From Candidatus Defluviilinea gracilis (GTDB lineage: Bacteria > Chloroflexota > Anaerolineae > Anaerolineales > Villigracilaceae): DNA of 64,000 nucleotides. Where the stretch lies: assembly GCA_016716235.1 (NCBI GenBank), contig JADJWS010000007.1, forward strand, positions 62,001 to 126,000. Reading direction: 5' to 3'. The notes below the pieces were generated by a model that made no database searches, was not told where the DNA came from, and saw nothing but the letters and a program-made list of their open reading frames with translations. A program made the position numbers and the translations under genes. This document shows, in pieces, positions 8,787-15,826 of the stretch (its first letter is position 1; every line of letters starts with the position of its first letter).

Positions 8787-9206
8787 TTACATAAACAACG
8801 ACATGATAGACCACAGCGCGGAGGCGGTCAGGCACATGGTTATCATTGCAAAGGCGGAGGTTGTGATCCCTGCGGCTTTCGAGCGGATCCAGCCTGAAAG
8901 CCCGATGCCGCCGAGGAAGACGAAGATCGCGGTGACCAGCATGAGGAACCCGCCGATGCTGAGGTTGTCCAACTCGGCGCGGACTTCGTTCAGCTCCGCT
9001 GTGGCGGCGAACGATAAGATCGAGACGATCAACGAGTAAGTGAACAGCACCGTCGAAATCGCAAATACGATAATGCACGCGGTGACGAGTTTGCTCTTGT
9101 TTTCTGTCACAAGAAATTGGATCACGGCGGTCAAGCCGAAACCTGCCAGCAAACCTGCCAATGTGGCGAACGCGCCTGCCTCTGCTAAATAATTTTCTAC
9201 GGTCAT
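8787..9206 (-). CDS. Small membrane protein, four predicted segments
   Basis: A 139-residue protein, almost entirely hydrophobic, with about four membrane segments and a short charged loop (TAELNEVRAELDNL) in the middle. I do not recognise the family. The start MTVENYLAEAG at 9206 is supported by AAAAGGAGA 6 bases upstream and by a 4-base ATGA overlap with the stop of the arylamine N-acetyltransferase gene, which implies translational coupling. No function is proposed. Confidence 0.75.
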   Translation of the reverse strand: MTVENYLAEAGAFATLAGLLAGFGLTAVIQFLVTENKSKLVTACIIVFAISTVLFTYSLIVSILSFAATAELNEVRAELDNLSIGGFLMLVTAIFVFLGGIGLSGWIRSKAAGITTSAFAMITMCLTASALWSIMSLFM

Positions 9207-9979
9207 GCGATCTCCTTTTGCAGAACAATTCCGAAATGTTCTTTCAGTAAGCTTTGAAATTCGTCTTGCGATTCCAGCGGGCGTTTTACGCGCTCGCCGC
9301 TCTTTGTTATCGTCAGCCAATTGTCGTTCAGCGACACGCGCCCATCGTCTGTGGCGCGAGAGACGACGCTCCCTTGGGTGAAACTCGTGTTGGGAGAGGT
9401 TTGGTGATACAGGCATCCCGCTTCGTAATCTTGCGGAAACATTCGCGGCTCGGTGTCGAAAAAATATTGCCGCTCCCATGTGCTGTCGTAGTTTTTCTGC
9501 CACATGACAAATCCGTCAATAACTTTTTCCAGCCGATACGCTCTCAATCTCTGCGTTTGCTCGCCGTCATTTTCAAATTCGAGCGGCTCGGTAAACGAAT
9601 CGCCGAAGCCCACATCTGCCAGCCATTGCGTGGACGAATTGGGAATCCTCACCAACAGCGCAAGATGATCGAACTCGATGCCGAGTTGACCTTCTTTATT
9701 GAACACGCGCCCGTTCAGATACGTGATCTCAAAACCGATCTGCGTCAACAGTCGCGCGAAACTTCCATTGAGTTCATAACAAAATCCGCCGCGCTCGTTG
9801 ACGACGATCTTTTTCCAAAGCGACTCTTCGTCAATGCGGATCGGACGCTTCAACATGACGTCTAAATTTTCGAACGGGACTGTCCGCATGTGCGCGATGT
9901 GCAGTCCGCGCAGTGTATCGTAATCGGGTTGGATGGAACCTTGATACTTGATTCGATGTAGATATGTTTGGACGTCCAT
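9203..9979 (-). CDS. Arylamine N-acetyltransferase
   Basis: A 258-residue member of the NAT family, which moves an acetyl group from acetyl-CoA to arylamines or hydrazines through a cysteine. The catalytic triad is visible: Cys67 in RGGFCYELN, His in FDHLALLV, Asp in ADVGFGD. THMRTVPFENLD-like sequence near residue 33 (HIAHMRTVPFENLDV) is the family N-terminal signature. It is the first gene of a pair with the small membrane protein downstream (4-base overlap) and follows the MFS gene by 40 bases. Confidence 0.92.
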   Translation of the reverse strand: MDVQTYLHRIKYQGSIQPDYDTLRGLHIAHMRTVPFENLDVMLKRPIRIDEESLWKKIVVNERGGFCYELNGSFARLLTQIGFEITYLNGRVFNKEGQLGIEFDHLALLVRIPNSSTQWLADVGFGDSFTEPLEFENDGEQTQRLRAYRLEKVIDGFVMWQKNYDSTWERQYFFDTEPRMFPQDYEAGCLYHQTSPNTSFTQGSVVSRATDDGRVSLNDNWLTITKSGERVKRPLESQDEFQSLLKEHFGIVLQKEIA

Positions 9980-10019
9980 GCCGCTGAATTATAACGGTTC
10001 ATTCGCAGGGACGGCTGGT

Positions 10020-11264
10020 TCAGTTTTCTTCGGGCGGCTTCACAGCCCGAAACTCGCGGAAGAGCAGAAGGTCGTAGATGATCTTCAATCCGCCCGCTAA
10101 AAAGAACGGGAGGCTCAACAACGCGGGGATGCCGAAAAAGAATCCTGTGAGCATCGGCGAAACGGACGCGCCGACGGAACGCGCGATGGCAGTGACGCCC
10201 GAAGCGGCGGATCGCTCGTCGGGGGCGACAACAGCCATCGTGTAGGATTGGCGCGTCGGCACGTCCATCTGCGAAATGCTGAAGCGGAGGAGCAGGAGTC
10301 CGATGGCGAGAGGAAGCGTCGGCATCAACGGCACGAGGATCAGGAGAATGTTCGAGGGGATGTGCGTGAAGACCATCGTGTTGATCAAGCCGATCTTGTT
10401 AGCGAGGGGTACGGCGAGCAGAGCCGAGATGCCCGCGAGGATGTTCGCGCCGAAGAAGATACTGCCGAGCGTGCCAGCGTCCACGCCGAAGCGGACGAAG
10501 AACCAAAAGGCGAACATGCTTTGCACGATGAAGCCGCCCGCGAATGCGTCGAGAGCGAAGAGGGCGGAGAGTTTGAAGACGACGTTACGGGAACGGTGGA
10601 GACCTAGAGTGGATTGCGTCCCTTCGACCTTGCTCAGGGCAGGACTGCGTACTTCGTATTGAGTAGGGACTTCGATGGAGGGCGAGAGGCGGAGAAATAA
10701 GAGGAGGAGGATGAAGCCGCCGAGGGCGTAGCCAACTAAAACGAAGCGATAGGATTCGAGCGTCGTCCAGCCGCTGAGTTGCAGGGATTGCGAGAGCCAT
10801 CCGCCTGTGAGCGCGCCTGTGGCGGTGGCGAACGAGCCGACGAGGTTGTACCACGCGAAGAAGTGCGTGCGCTTTTCGTTCGAGATCAATTGCGTGAGAC
10901 TTGCCTGCTCCACCGATAAAAACGGACCGATCTCGTTCCCGCTTGGGCTGATGACGCCGATGATTGCGGCGAGGGCGAGCAGGGCGAAGTTTTTCGTCAG
11001 CGCGAAGCCGATGCCCGCGCTCAGCATCAAGACCGCGCCGATGAGCAAGGTTCGTTTTCTGCCGAACCTGTCTGCGGAGGTGGTCAGCCACAACGAAATG
11101 ACCGCGTCGCCGATGAGGGTGAGCGTGAAGAGCAATCCGATCTGCGTTTCGGTGAAGCCTGCTTCGGCGAGATACAGCGCGAGGATGACGGAGAGAAACC
11201 CGTAGCAGAACAAGCGGATGATGCGCGTGGAAAAGAGGAGGGGGATATTAGGATTCGTGTGCAT
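10020..11264 (-). CDS. MFS transporter with in-frame repeat insertion
   Basis: A 414-residue major facilitator protein with about 12 membrane segments. The first-loop motif reads TTSADRFGRKRTLLIG, typical of MFS. The central cytoplasmic loop (about residues 200-222) contains PALSKVEGTQS, which is the translation of a dispersed nucleotide repeat at 10620-10643, so a short repeat has been inserted without breaking the frame. The substrate is unknown; the protein resembles drug or solute exporters. It starts two bases after the chrA stop, so it is the last gene of a four-gene set with chrA, the phosphatase-like gene and the carotenoid-type gene. Confidence 0.82.
   Translation of the reverse strand: MHTNPNIPLLFSTRIIRLFCYGFLSVILALYLAEAGFTETQIGLLFTLTLIGDAVISLWLTTSADRFGRKRTLLIGAVLMLSAGIGFALTKNFALLALAAIIGVISPSGNEIGPFLSVEQASLTQLISNEKRTHFFAWYNLVGSFATATGALTGGWLSQSLQLSGWTTLESYRFVLVGYALGGFILLLLFLRLSPSIEVPTQYEVRSPALSKVEGTQSTLGLHRSRNVVFKLSALFALDAFAGGFIVQSMFAFWFFVRFGVDAGTLGSIFFGANILAGISALLAVPLANKIGLINTMVFTHIPSNILLILVPLMPTLPLAIGLLLLRFSISQMDVPTRQSYTMAVVAPDERSAASGVTAIARSVGASVSPMLTGFFFGIPALLSLPFFLAGGLKIIYDLLLFREFRAVKPPEEN
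10620..10643. repeat. CTTCGAC...GCTCAGG repeat inside the MFS gene
   Basis: CCCTTCGACCTTGCTCAGGG with its flanks is one copy of a short palindrome-like repeat (CTTCGAC, spacer, GCTCAG). A related copy, CTTCGACAGGCTCAG, lies at about 32038-32052. Here it is read in frame as part of the MFS central loop, and is followed by ACTTCGTATT, a fragment of the TACG-word repeat. Confidence 0.55.
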
Positions 11265-11266
11265 GG

Positions 11267-12424
11267 TCAGATGTATTGAAGCGCCGCGTAAATTATTCCC
11301 GCGATAATTGTTCCAAGCGCTACCTTTGCTACATCCGCTTTGAAAAATGTAATCAACGCAAAGGCAAGCAGCGCAATGATAACACTGGACGCGCCGACTA
11401 CCGCGCTTGGGATAAGATCAAACGATACAACAAGGATGACGCCAACCACGCCTGCGCTGATCCCTGCCAGAAAAGCCTGAACAGAGCGGTTATTTTGTAC
11501 TTGTTCGATATATCGCGCGCCCAATAAGACAAAGACGAAGGATGGAAGAAAAACAAAGAACGTTGCAATCACCGCGCCTGTAATTCCGCCAGCCAAATAG
11601 CCGACAAACGTTGTGAACAGCATAAATGGTCCTGGGGTAGCCACACTTAACGCGACGCCGTCTAAAAGTTGTTCGGCGGTCAGCCAGTGAAACTGGTCAA
11701 CCGCGCCTCGCTGAAGAAAAGCAAGGGAGGCGTACGCGCCGCCAAAGCTGAATAAGCCTGTTTTCAAGAACAGCCAAACCATTTGAAGCCATTTCTCATC
11801 GGTGAAGAATCCGCCTTTCAAGCCTCCGATCAAAACAGGCATCATACCCATCGCTGAGTTCAAACTCGGCAGTCTTATGGTAAGGAGCAGGTTTGCGAGC
11901 CCAGCAAGGAATAGGATGACGAGAAAGTCAATTTTGAGAAAGAGCATGGCTAGAGTGGCTGTGATCAATATCGCGGCGAGCCGAACATTTGTAATTGCGG
12001 CTTTACCGAGTTTGATGATTCCCGCGGCGATGATTCCAAGCACGGCGGGCTTCAAGATATACAGAACGTCATTCACAAAGGGCAGATTTCCGTACGTGAC
12101 ATACAAGTGACTGAGAAGGACCATGATCAACGCGCCAGGGATGATAAACGTCAGCCCTGCGATGATTCCGCCCAGAACGCCTTTCTTGAGGTAACCCACA
12201 TAGATCGCCAACTGCAGAGCCTCGGGTCCTGGCAACATGTGCGTGAACCCCATGATCTTGACGAATCGGTCTTTTGACAGCCAATGACTGCGCTCGACCA
12301 TGTTGTTGTACATCATGGTAATTTGCGCGACGGGTCCGCCGATGTTGATGAAGCCCAACAGCAGAAAATATAGAAACACCTCGCGCGCGGGAGGCATTCT
12401 TTCGGGTGTTTCCGTGTTTTCCAT
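11267..12424 (-). CDS. chrA: Chromate transporter, CHR family
   Basis: A 385-residue, two-domain CHR-family membrane protein. Each half carries the family signature: GGPVAQITMMYNNMVERSHW with TMLPGPEALQLAIYVGY-like sequence in the first, and FSFGGAYASLAFLQRGAVDQ with VATPGPFMLFTTFVGY in the second. Characterised members export chromate with proton coupling; sulfate or other oxyanions are alternatives. Its ATG follows the stop of the phosphatase-like gene with no gap, and the MFS gene begins two bases after its own stop, so it sits in a compact operon. Confidence 0.9.
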   Translation of the reverse strand: MENTETPERMPPAREVFLYFLLLGFINIGGPVAQITMMYNNMVERSHWLSKDRFVKIMGFTHMLPGPEALQLAIYVGYLKKGVLGGIIAGLTFIIPGALIMVLLSHLYVTYGNLPFVNDVLYILKPAVLGIIAAGIIKLGKAAITNVRLAAILITATLAMLFLKIDFLVILFLAGLANLLLTIRLPSLNSAMGMMPVLIGGLKGGFFTDEKWLQMVWLFLKTGLFSFGGAYASLAFLQRGAVDQFHWLTAEQLLDGVALSVATPGPFMLFTTFVGYLAGGITGAVIATFFVFLPSFVFVLLGARYIEQVQNNRSVQAFLAGISAGVVGVILVVSFDLIPSAVVGASSVIIALLAFALITFFKADVAKVALGTIIAGIIYAALQYI

Positions 12425-12820
12425 CTAGGCTTTGCCTTTTTCTTCAACTATAAGCCGATGGATTCTTTCCACAATCGCATCGCGCGCCTTTTCGTAATCC
12501 TCACTCACGGGCGGGACTCCATCCCACTGCTCGATAACAGTTTTGCTTCGATATTCCTCAGGCAATTCACAGAACGTAACGACGCGTTGAGTCGATTCGA
12601 CATCTGCCAGCGACAACTTCTGCGGAATTGATTCGGTCGGAGTCAGACCGTCCGCTTGCAAGCCAGTGGCGGCTTTGGGCGACACCTCCGTATCGGGGTT
12701 CGTGCCGCGCGCGATGGCGCGGACATCGAGATTCTTTTCGCTTGCCAGTTGGTTGAAATACGCCGCAGCGATGACGCTTTTCGCCGCGCCGTGTTCACAG
12801 ACGAAGAGAACGGTATTCAT
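12425..12820 (-). CDS. Low-molecular-weight phosphatase / ArsC-like protein
   Basis: A 131-residue protein of the low-molecular-weight tyrosine phosphatase and arsenate reductase fold. The N-terminal beta strand and P-loop read VLFVCEHGAAKS. The nucleophile position (Cys8) is kept, but the arginine of the CX5RS loop is a lysine, and no second redox cysteine pair typical of thioredoxin-coupled arsenate reductase is evident (a single Cys is in RVVTFCELPEE). It is therefore more likely a lineage-specific oxyanion-binding protein than a standard enzyme. It overlaps the upstream gene by 4 bases and directly abuts chrA, suggesting a role tied to that transporter. Confidence 0.75.
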   Translation of the reverse strand: MNTVLFVCEHGAAKSVIAAAYFNQLASEKNLDVRAIARGTNPDTEVSPKAATGLQADGLTPTESIPQKLSLADVESTQRVVTFCELPEEYRSKTVIEQWDGVPPVSEDYEKARDAIVERIHRLIVEEKGKA

Positions 12821-13665
12821 GAAATCAATCTCCGAATTGTTGGGCGATGCAAAAAGAATGCGATGACTGTCATGACAATTCCCACGAACAACAAAAACGG
12901 CGGGTCAAGGATGAGACCAGAGATTAGCCCCGCGATCAACACGTAAAGGTGGGTGATGGTCGGGACCCAGAACGTCAACGAGGGGACGGGTTGCGTGTTC
13001 AGTCGCGGACGCAGGGCGACGATCAGCATGAGCGCGGCGATGAGTGCGCTAAAGACGACAGCAGAACGAAGCGTCGCTGGGACGACGAATGTGATGAACG
13101 CGTTCGTCCCCAGCACGCCGAGCAGACCGACGATCAAAGCGGCGAGCGGAGCCAGCCACGCGCGAACCAGATCTCCCCGTCGAGAAAAGAGGCGGTATCC
13201 CGTCGAGAAGAAAAAGATGACCCAGAACCACGCCCAGAAGTTCGCGTATGGCACGCCGAAGTATTGAGAGTCCAAACCCTGACCCCAATCCCAAAACCCG
13301 AAGCGGATGGCGACGGCGTCGAGCGCGAGGTCAATGTTGAGGGCGAGTAAGCCGTCTAGCACGGGGCGCAGAAAATAGGGTAGACTGCTCGCGTCGGTGA
13401 ATTCCATCACGCTGAAGAGGATGCATCCCCACGCGACACCGATGCACAAAGGCACGTCGAGAACCATAAGGAGGAAACGTCCGTACTCGTACGCGTTCAA
13501 TTGGCGGATCGTGGCAATTTCAAGTAGTACGCCAAAGAGAATGCCCGCAAACAGGCGCAGAAGATTTGCCTTGCCGTGTTTCCACGCATGAAGCAGGCAT
13601 AGCGCAAATTGCACATAGATGACGAGTTCGAATGAGATGAAATAGAGGCTGGGCAGGTTGTTCAT
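12817..13665 (-). CDS. Carotenoid biosynthesis protein-like membrane protein
   Basis: A 282-residue polytopic membrane protein, eight or so hydrophobic segments. The central sequence (LDAVAIRFGFWDWGQG then YFGVPYANFWAWFWV) matches the signature of the DUF422/CruF carotenoid biosynthesis family, whose known members hydrate carotenoid ends. No other carotenoid gene lies nearby, and the operon partners are a phosphatase-like protein and ChrA, so the pathway role is uncertain. It overlaps the next gene by 4 bases. The start at 13663-13665 lies 48 bases from the divergent YkgJ gene. Confidence 0.6.
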   Translation of the reverse strand: MNNLPSLYFISFELVIYVQFALCLLHAWKHGKANLLRLFAGILFGVLLEIATIRQLNAYEYGRFLLMVLDVPLCIGVAWGCILFSVMEFTDASSLPYFLRPVLDGLLALNIDLALDAVAIRFGFWDWGQGLDSQYFGVPYANFWAWFWVIFFFSTGYRLFSRRGDLVRAWLAPLAALIVGLLGVLGTNAFITFVVPATLRSAVVFSALIAALMLIVALRPRLNTQPVPSLTFWVPTITHLYVLIAGLISGLILDPPFLLFVGIVMTVIAFFLHRPTIRRLIS

Positions 13666-13713
13666 TTCGCCCGATTATACAATAGCCAATTGCAAGTTTA
13701 TCTGTAACACGAT

Positions 13714-14253
13714 ATGATTTCTCGCGTGGCAGATATAAACGAATCACAGGCAAACATCTTATGCAAATCGTGCGGACTGTGTTGCACAGGTCATTTGTTC
13801 ATCTGGGCGAAACTGCGACCCTCCGAGCTGGATCCCGCCGAGTCGCTGGGACTAACCGTCTTTCGGTCGAATCCCAACGAGCGCGGATTTAGCCAACCCT
13901 GCCCGCTCTGGCAGGGACGATGCACGGTCTACGACTCGCCGCATTACCCGCATGTGTGCCGAAGTTATCAATGTAAGTTGCTCAAGGAAGTGATCGCTGA
14001 AAATATGTCCCTACCCAACGCGTTGACGGTTATCGAGCAGGCAAAGGAAATGATCCGTGAAGTTGAGTCGCTGTTGCCCAATTCGGCGGAGGTCAATTTT
14101 CGTCAACGATTGGTGACGGAGTTGGAAGAATCGAACGGGCTGGCTCACACGGATGCGGGGTTTCGGTCGAAGGCGGAGGCTTTGTTGGGGTTTTATGAAA
14201 CGGTGTTTGGGGTGGATGATTTGGTGGAGAAGGCTGATGAGGTGGTGGAATAA
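13714..14253 (+). CDS. YkgJ family cysteine cluster protein
   Basis: A 179-residue cytoplasmic protein. The N-terminal half has the CxxCxxCC pattern (CKSCGLCCTG) and later cysteines in PCPLWQGRCTVYDSPHYPHVCR, characteristic of the YkgJ/UPF0153 cysteine-cluster family, which probably binds a metal or Fe-S cluster. The C-terminal half is helical without conserved motifs. It is divergent from the carotenoid-type operon. The ATG has no strong ribosome binding site, and a TATGAT overlapping the start could be a -10 box of a leaderless message, which I cannot verify. Confidence 0.8.
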   Translation: MISRVADINESQANILCKSCGLCCTGHLFIWAKLRPSELDPAESLGLTVFRSNPNERGFSQPCPLWQGRCTVYDSPHYPHVCRSYQCKLLKEVIAENMSLPNALTVIEQAKEMIREVESLLPNSAEVNFRQRLVTELEESNGLAHTDAGFRSKAEALLGFYETVFGVDDLVEKADEVVE

Positions 14254-14256
14254 AAG

Positions 14257-14285
14257 GTGACTGTCATCTTCAAGATGACAGTCAC
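14257..14285. repeat. GTGACTGTCA palindrome
   Basis: A perfect inverted repeat with 14-base arms (GTGACTGTCATCTT) around a single central base, between the convergent YkgJ and DUF5615 genes. A related palindrome with the same GTGACTGT arms lies at 60108-60138, so it is a dispersed repeat as well as a possible bidirectional terminator. Confidence 0.65.
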
Positions 14286-14332
14286 GTTGTTGACTAACAA
14301 AGAGAGATGGGCATCTTTAAGTTGGCTGTCTC

Positions 14333-14683
14333 TTACAACGGGAGGTAAACTATGCGACTTTTCAATTCGTTCGTGTTGCTGAATTCTGCTATCAACAAAA
14401 TATCTTCAATCGAGGTTCCAATCGGCAGGTCGTCGGGGACTTCGATGACCCCTGGCATAGGCAACTCTGCGCGCACGCGTTCATAAGCGAAGTTTGTCAT
14501 GGTCGCGGCATCGTGCGTGAGTAAAATCCGCTCTTCATTTGCCGCCCATTCTAAAATGACAGGGTCTTCCTCTCCTCGTAATCCAACATCTTGTATGCGG
14601 ACAATATCCAAATTGGGATTTCGGCGAAGCAAGCCGCGCACAATGTCGTTGTTGAAATTTTCATCAGAGACGAAGCGGAGCAT
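14333..14683 (-). CDS. DUF5615 PIN-like toxin
   Basis: A 116-residue protein of the DUF5615 family, a PIN-like nuclease fold paired with DUF433 antitoxins. The acidic site residues are visible in FVSDENF near the N-terminus, in LRGEEDPVILEWA, and in ILLTHDAAT (the family's D residues). Expected to cut RNA when free of its antitoxin; that activity is inferred from the family. Its ATG follows the DUF433 stop by two bases, forming a two-gene module in the usual antitoxin-toxin order. Confidence 0.82.
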   Translation of the reverse strand: MLRFVSDENFNNDIVRGLLRRNPNLDIVRIQDVGLRGEEDPVILEWAANEERILLTHDAATMTNFAYERVRAELPMPGVIEVPDDLPIGTSIEDILLIAEFSNTNELKSRIVYLPL

Positions 14684-14685
14684 GG

Positions 14686-15018
14686 CTATTTATTTTTACG
14701 TGCCAACAATCTCTCGCGGATACCCGATTGGTCGAACCGTTTTAAATTTTCCTGTCTTATCGCCTGCGCCTGTTTTGTCCGCTTTTTGAGGTAGGTCTCC
14801 ACTTCATCGCGGTTTTGCAGATAGTAACTGATCGTCGCGTACACATCCGAAAGTGCAAGCGACGGATACTGTTGCGCGATTTCCTCCGCAGTTGCTCCCC
14901 TTGCAAAGGCTCGAACGATCGTATCCAGCGTAACCCGCGTCCCGCCGACCCGCGCTACGCCATCCTTGTTGAGGGTGAGGGGGAGGGGAAGGGGTTGGAT
15001 GGTCAATGTGACTGCCAT
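14686..15018 (-). CDS. DUF433 antitoxin
   Basis: A 110-residue protein. Residues 15-60 form the DUF433 winged-helix-like domain (VARVGGTRVTLDTIVRAFARGATAEEIAQQYP), which in known modules binds DNA and neutralises a DUF5615 partner. The C-terminal 50 residues are highly charged (YLKKRTKQAQAIRQEN) and probably wrap the toxin. It is directly followed by the toxin gene. The 34-bp copy of the dinG end and the RAYT unit begin 27 bases upstream of its start, so its promoter region has been disturbed or supplied by that element. Confidence 0.82.
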   Translation of the reverse strand: MAVTLTIQPLPLPLTLNKDGVARVGGTRVTLDTIVRAFARGATAEEIAQQYPSLALSDVYATISYYLQNRDEVETYLKKRTKQAQAIRQENLKRFDQSGIRERLLARKNK

Positions 15019-15044
15019 GAAGATATTTTACTCGATTCTACATC

Positions 15045-15078
15045 CCCAACCAACTCCCCGCCTCGCGCGGCAAATTGG
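15045..15078. repeat. Duplicate of the dinG 3' end (left direct repeat)
   Basis: Thirty-four bases beginning CCCAACCAACTCCCCGCCTC and ending GGCAAATTGG match 15831-15864 at 32 of 34 positions in direct orientation. The second copy is the genuine last coding bases of dinG. The two copies bracket the RAYT gene and its palindromes. Confidence 0.85.
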
Positions 15079-15083
15079 CTGGC

Positions 15084-15116
15084 AGACCTCACAGGTTTCC
15101 AAAACCTGTGAGGTCT
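15084..15116. repeat. REP palindrome, copy A
   Basis: Perfect 15-base arms (AGACCTCACAGGTTT) around a 3-base loop, placed just after the RAYT stop codon. Copies B (15509-15541), C (15787-15819) and D (32014-32070) share the AGACCTCACAGG arm. Confidence 0.9.
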
Positions 15117-15119
15117 AAA

Positions 15120-15782
15120 CTAAACTTCCGATTCAAATTCCTCGTCAATCAACTTCGCTAACTTCTTCTCATCCATTTTTGTTTGGTGGAATTCCTCAAA
15201 TCCTTTCACGCCGCCAAACATATTCAAAACTTCATCTCGTTTCAACTTCGTCTTTCCTGTTCCGACAAGTGCGTGGTATGAAGACCATTCCCAATCGCGG
15301 AAGTCATCCACAAATCCGTGTTTCTGCGGGTTATAGTGGATGTAGAAGATCAAGGTCGTAAAATACGCATCGCTCGTAACGGGGATTCGCCCAAAACGTT
15401 CCTCGAACAGGCTTCCCGTTCGTCCATATCCCTTGTTGATGGATTTGGCGTACGCGTTGAAGAAGTTCGAGAAGGCTTGGGATGGATTGAATTTCTTCTT
15501 TTGATCCAAGACCTCACAGGTCTCCGAGACCTGTGAGGTCTGTTCTAGATATTCCCAAAACTCCCGCTCAGTTTTGATCCTCCCCGCAACGTGAAAATGA
15601 TTTCTCAGCAAGCCATAGGCGTGGGTGTCTGCGACAGGTGTGATGTGCTTATCGTACAAAGAAAGGAAATATGGGTAATTCCGTTTTTCAAGAAACAAGT
15701 TCTCGCTGTTGTTCCCGCGATTGTAAATGTGATAGTACATTCCCGGGACAAGTGGAGCAGTTGTATTTTTCATAGTTTTCAT
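15120..15782 (-). CDS. REP-associated tyrosine transposase (RAYT)
   Basis: A 220-residue HUH-type transposase of the RAYT / Y1 group. The N-terminus YYHIYNRGNNSENLF is the family opening; the HUH motif is His62-Phe-His64 in RNHFHVA; the likely catalytic tyrosine is Tyr111 in FFNAYAKSIN; GRTGSLFEERFGRIPV and YIHYNPQKHGFV are further family motifs. Such proteins nick single-stranded DNA at REP hairpins. REP palindromes flank the gene closely on both sides, and a third lies in frame inside it, encoding about residues 81-91 (QTSQVSETCEV) between the HUH and Tyr motifs. GAGGT from copy C lies 6 bases before the ATG and may be its ribosome binding site. Confidence 0.9.
   Translation of the reverse strand: MKTMKNTTAPLVPGMYYHIYNRGNNSENLFLEKRNYPYFLSLYDKHITPVADTHAYGLLRNHFHVAGRIKTEREFWEYLEQTSQVSETCEVLDQKKKFNPSQAFSNFFNAYAKSINKGYGRTGSLFEERFGRIPVTSDAYFTTLIFYIHYNPQKHGFVDDFRDWEWSSYHALVGTGKTKLKRDEVLNMFGGVKGFEEFHQTKMDEKKLAKLIDEEFESEV
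15509..15541. repeat. REP palindrome, copy B, inside the RAYT gene
   Basis: Perfect 16-base arms (AGACCTCACAGGTCTC) around one central base. It lies in frame within the transposase gene and is translated, so the frame has accommodated 33 bases (11 codons). Confidence 0.9.
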
Positions 15783-15786
15783 CCCG

Positions 15787-15819
15787 AGACCTCACAGGTC
15801 TTTAAGACCTGTGAGGTCT
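15787..15819. repeat. REP palindrome, copy C
   Basis: Perfect 16-base arms (AGACCTCACAGGTCTT) around one base, four bases upstream of the RAYT start and seven bases after the dinG stop. It probably carries the ribosome binding site of the transposase. Confidence 0.9.
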
Positions 15820-15826
15820 AACTATA

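Noticed and set aside
15084..15819. CRISPR array
   Set aside because: Only three irregularly spaced palindromes around and inside one gene, no spacers of even length and no cas genes; they are REP sequences of a RAYT.
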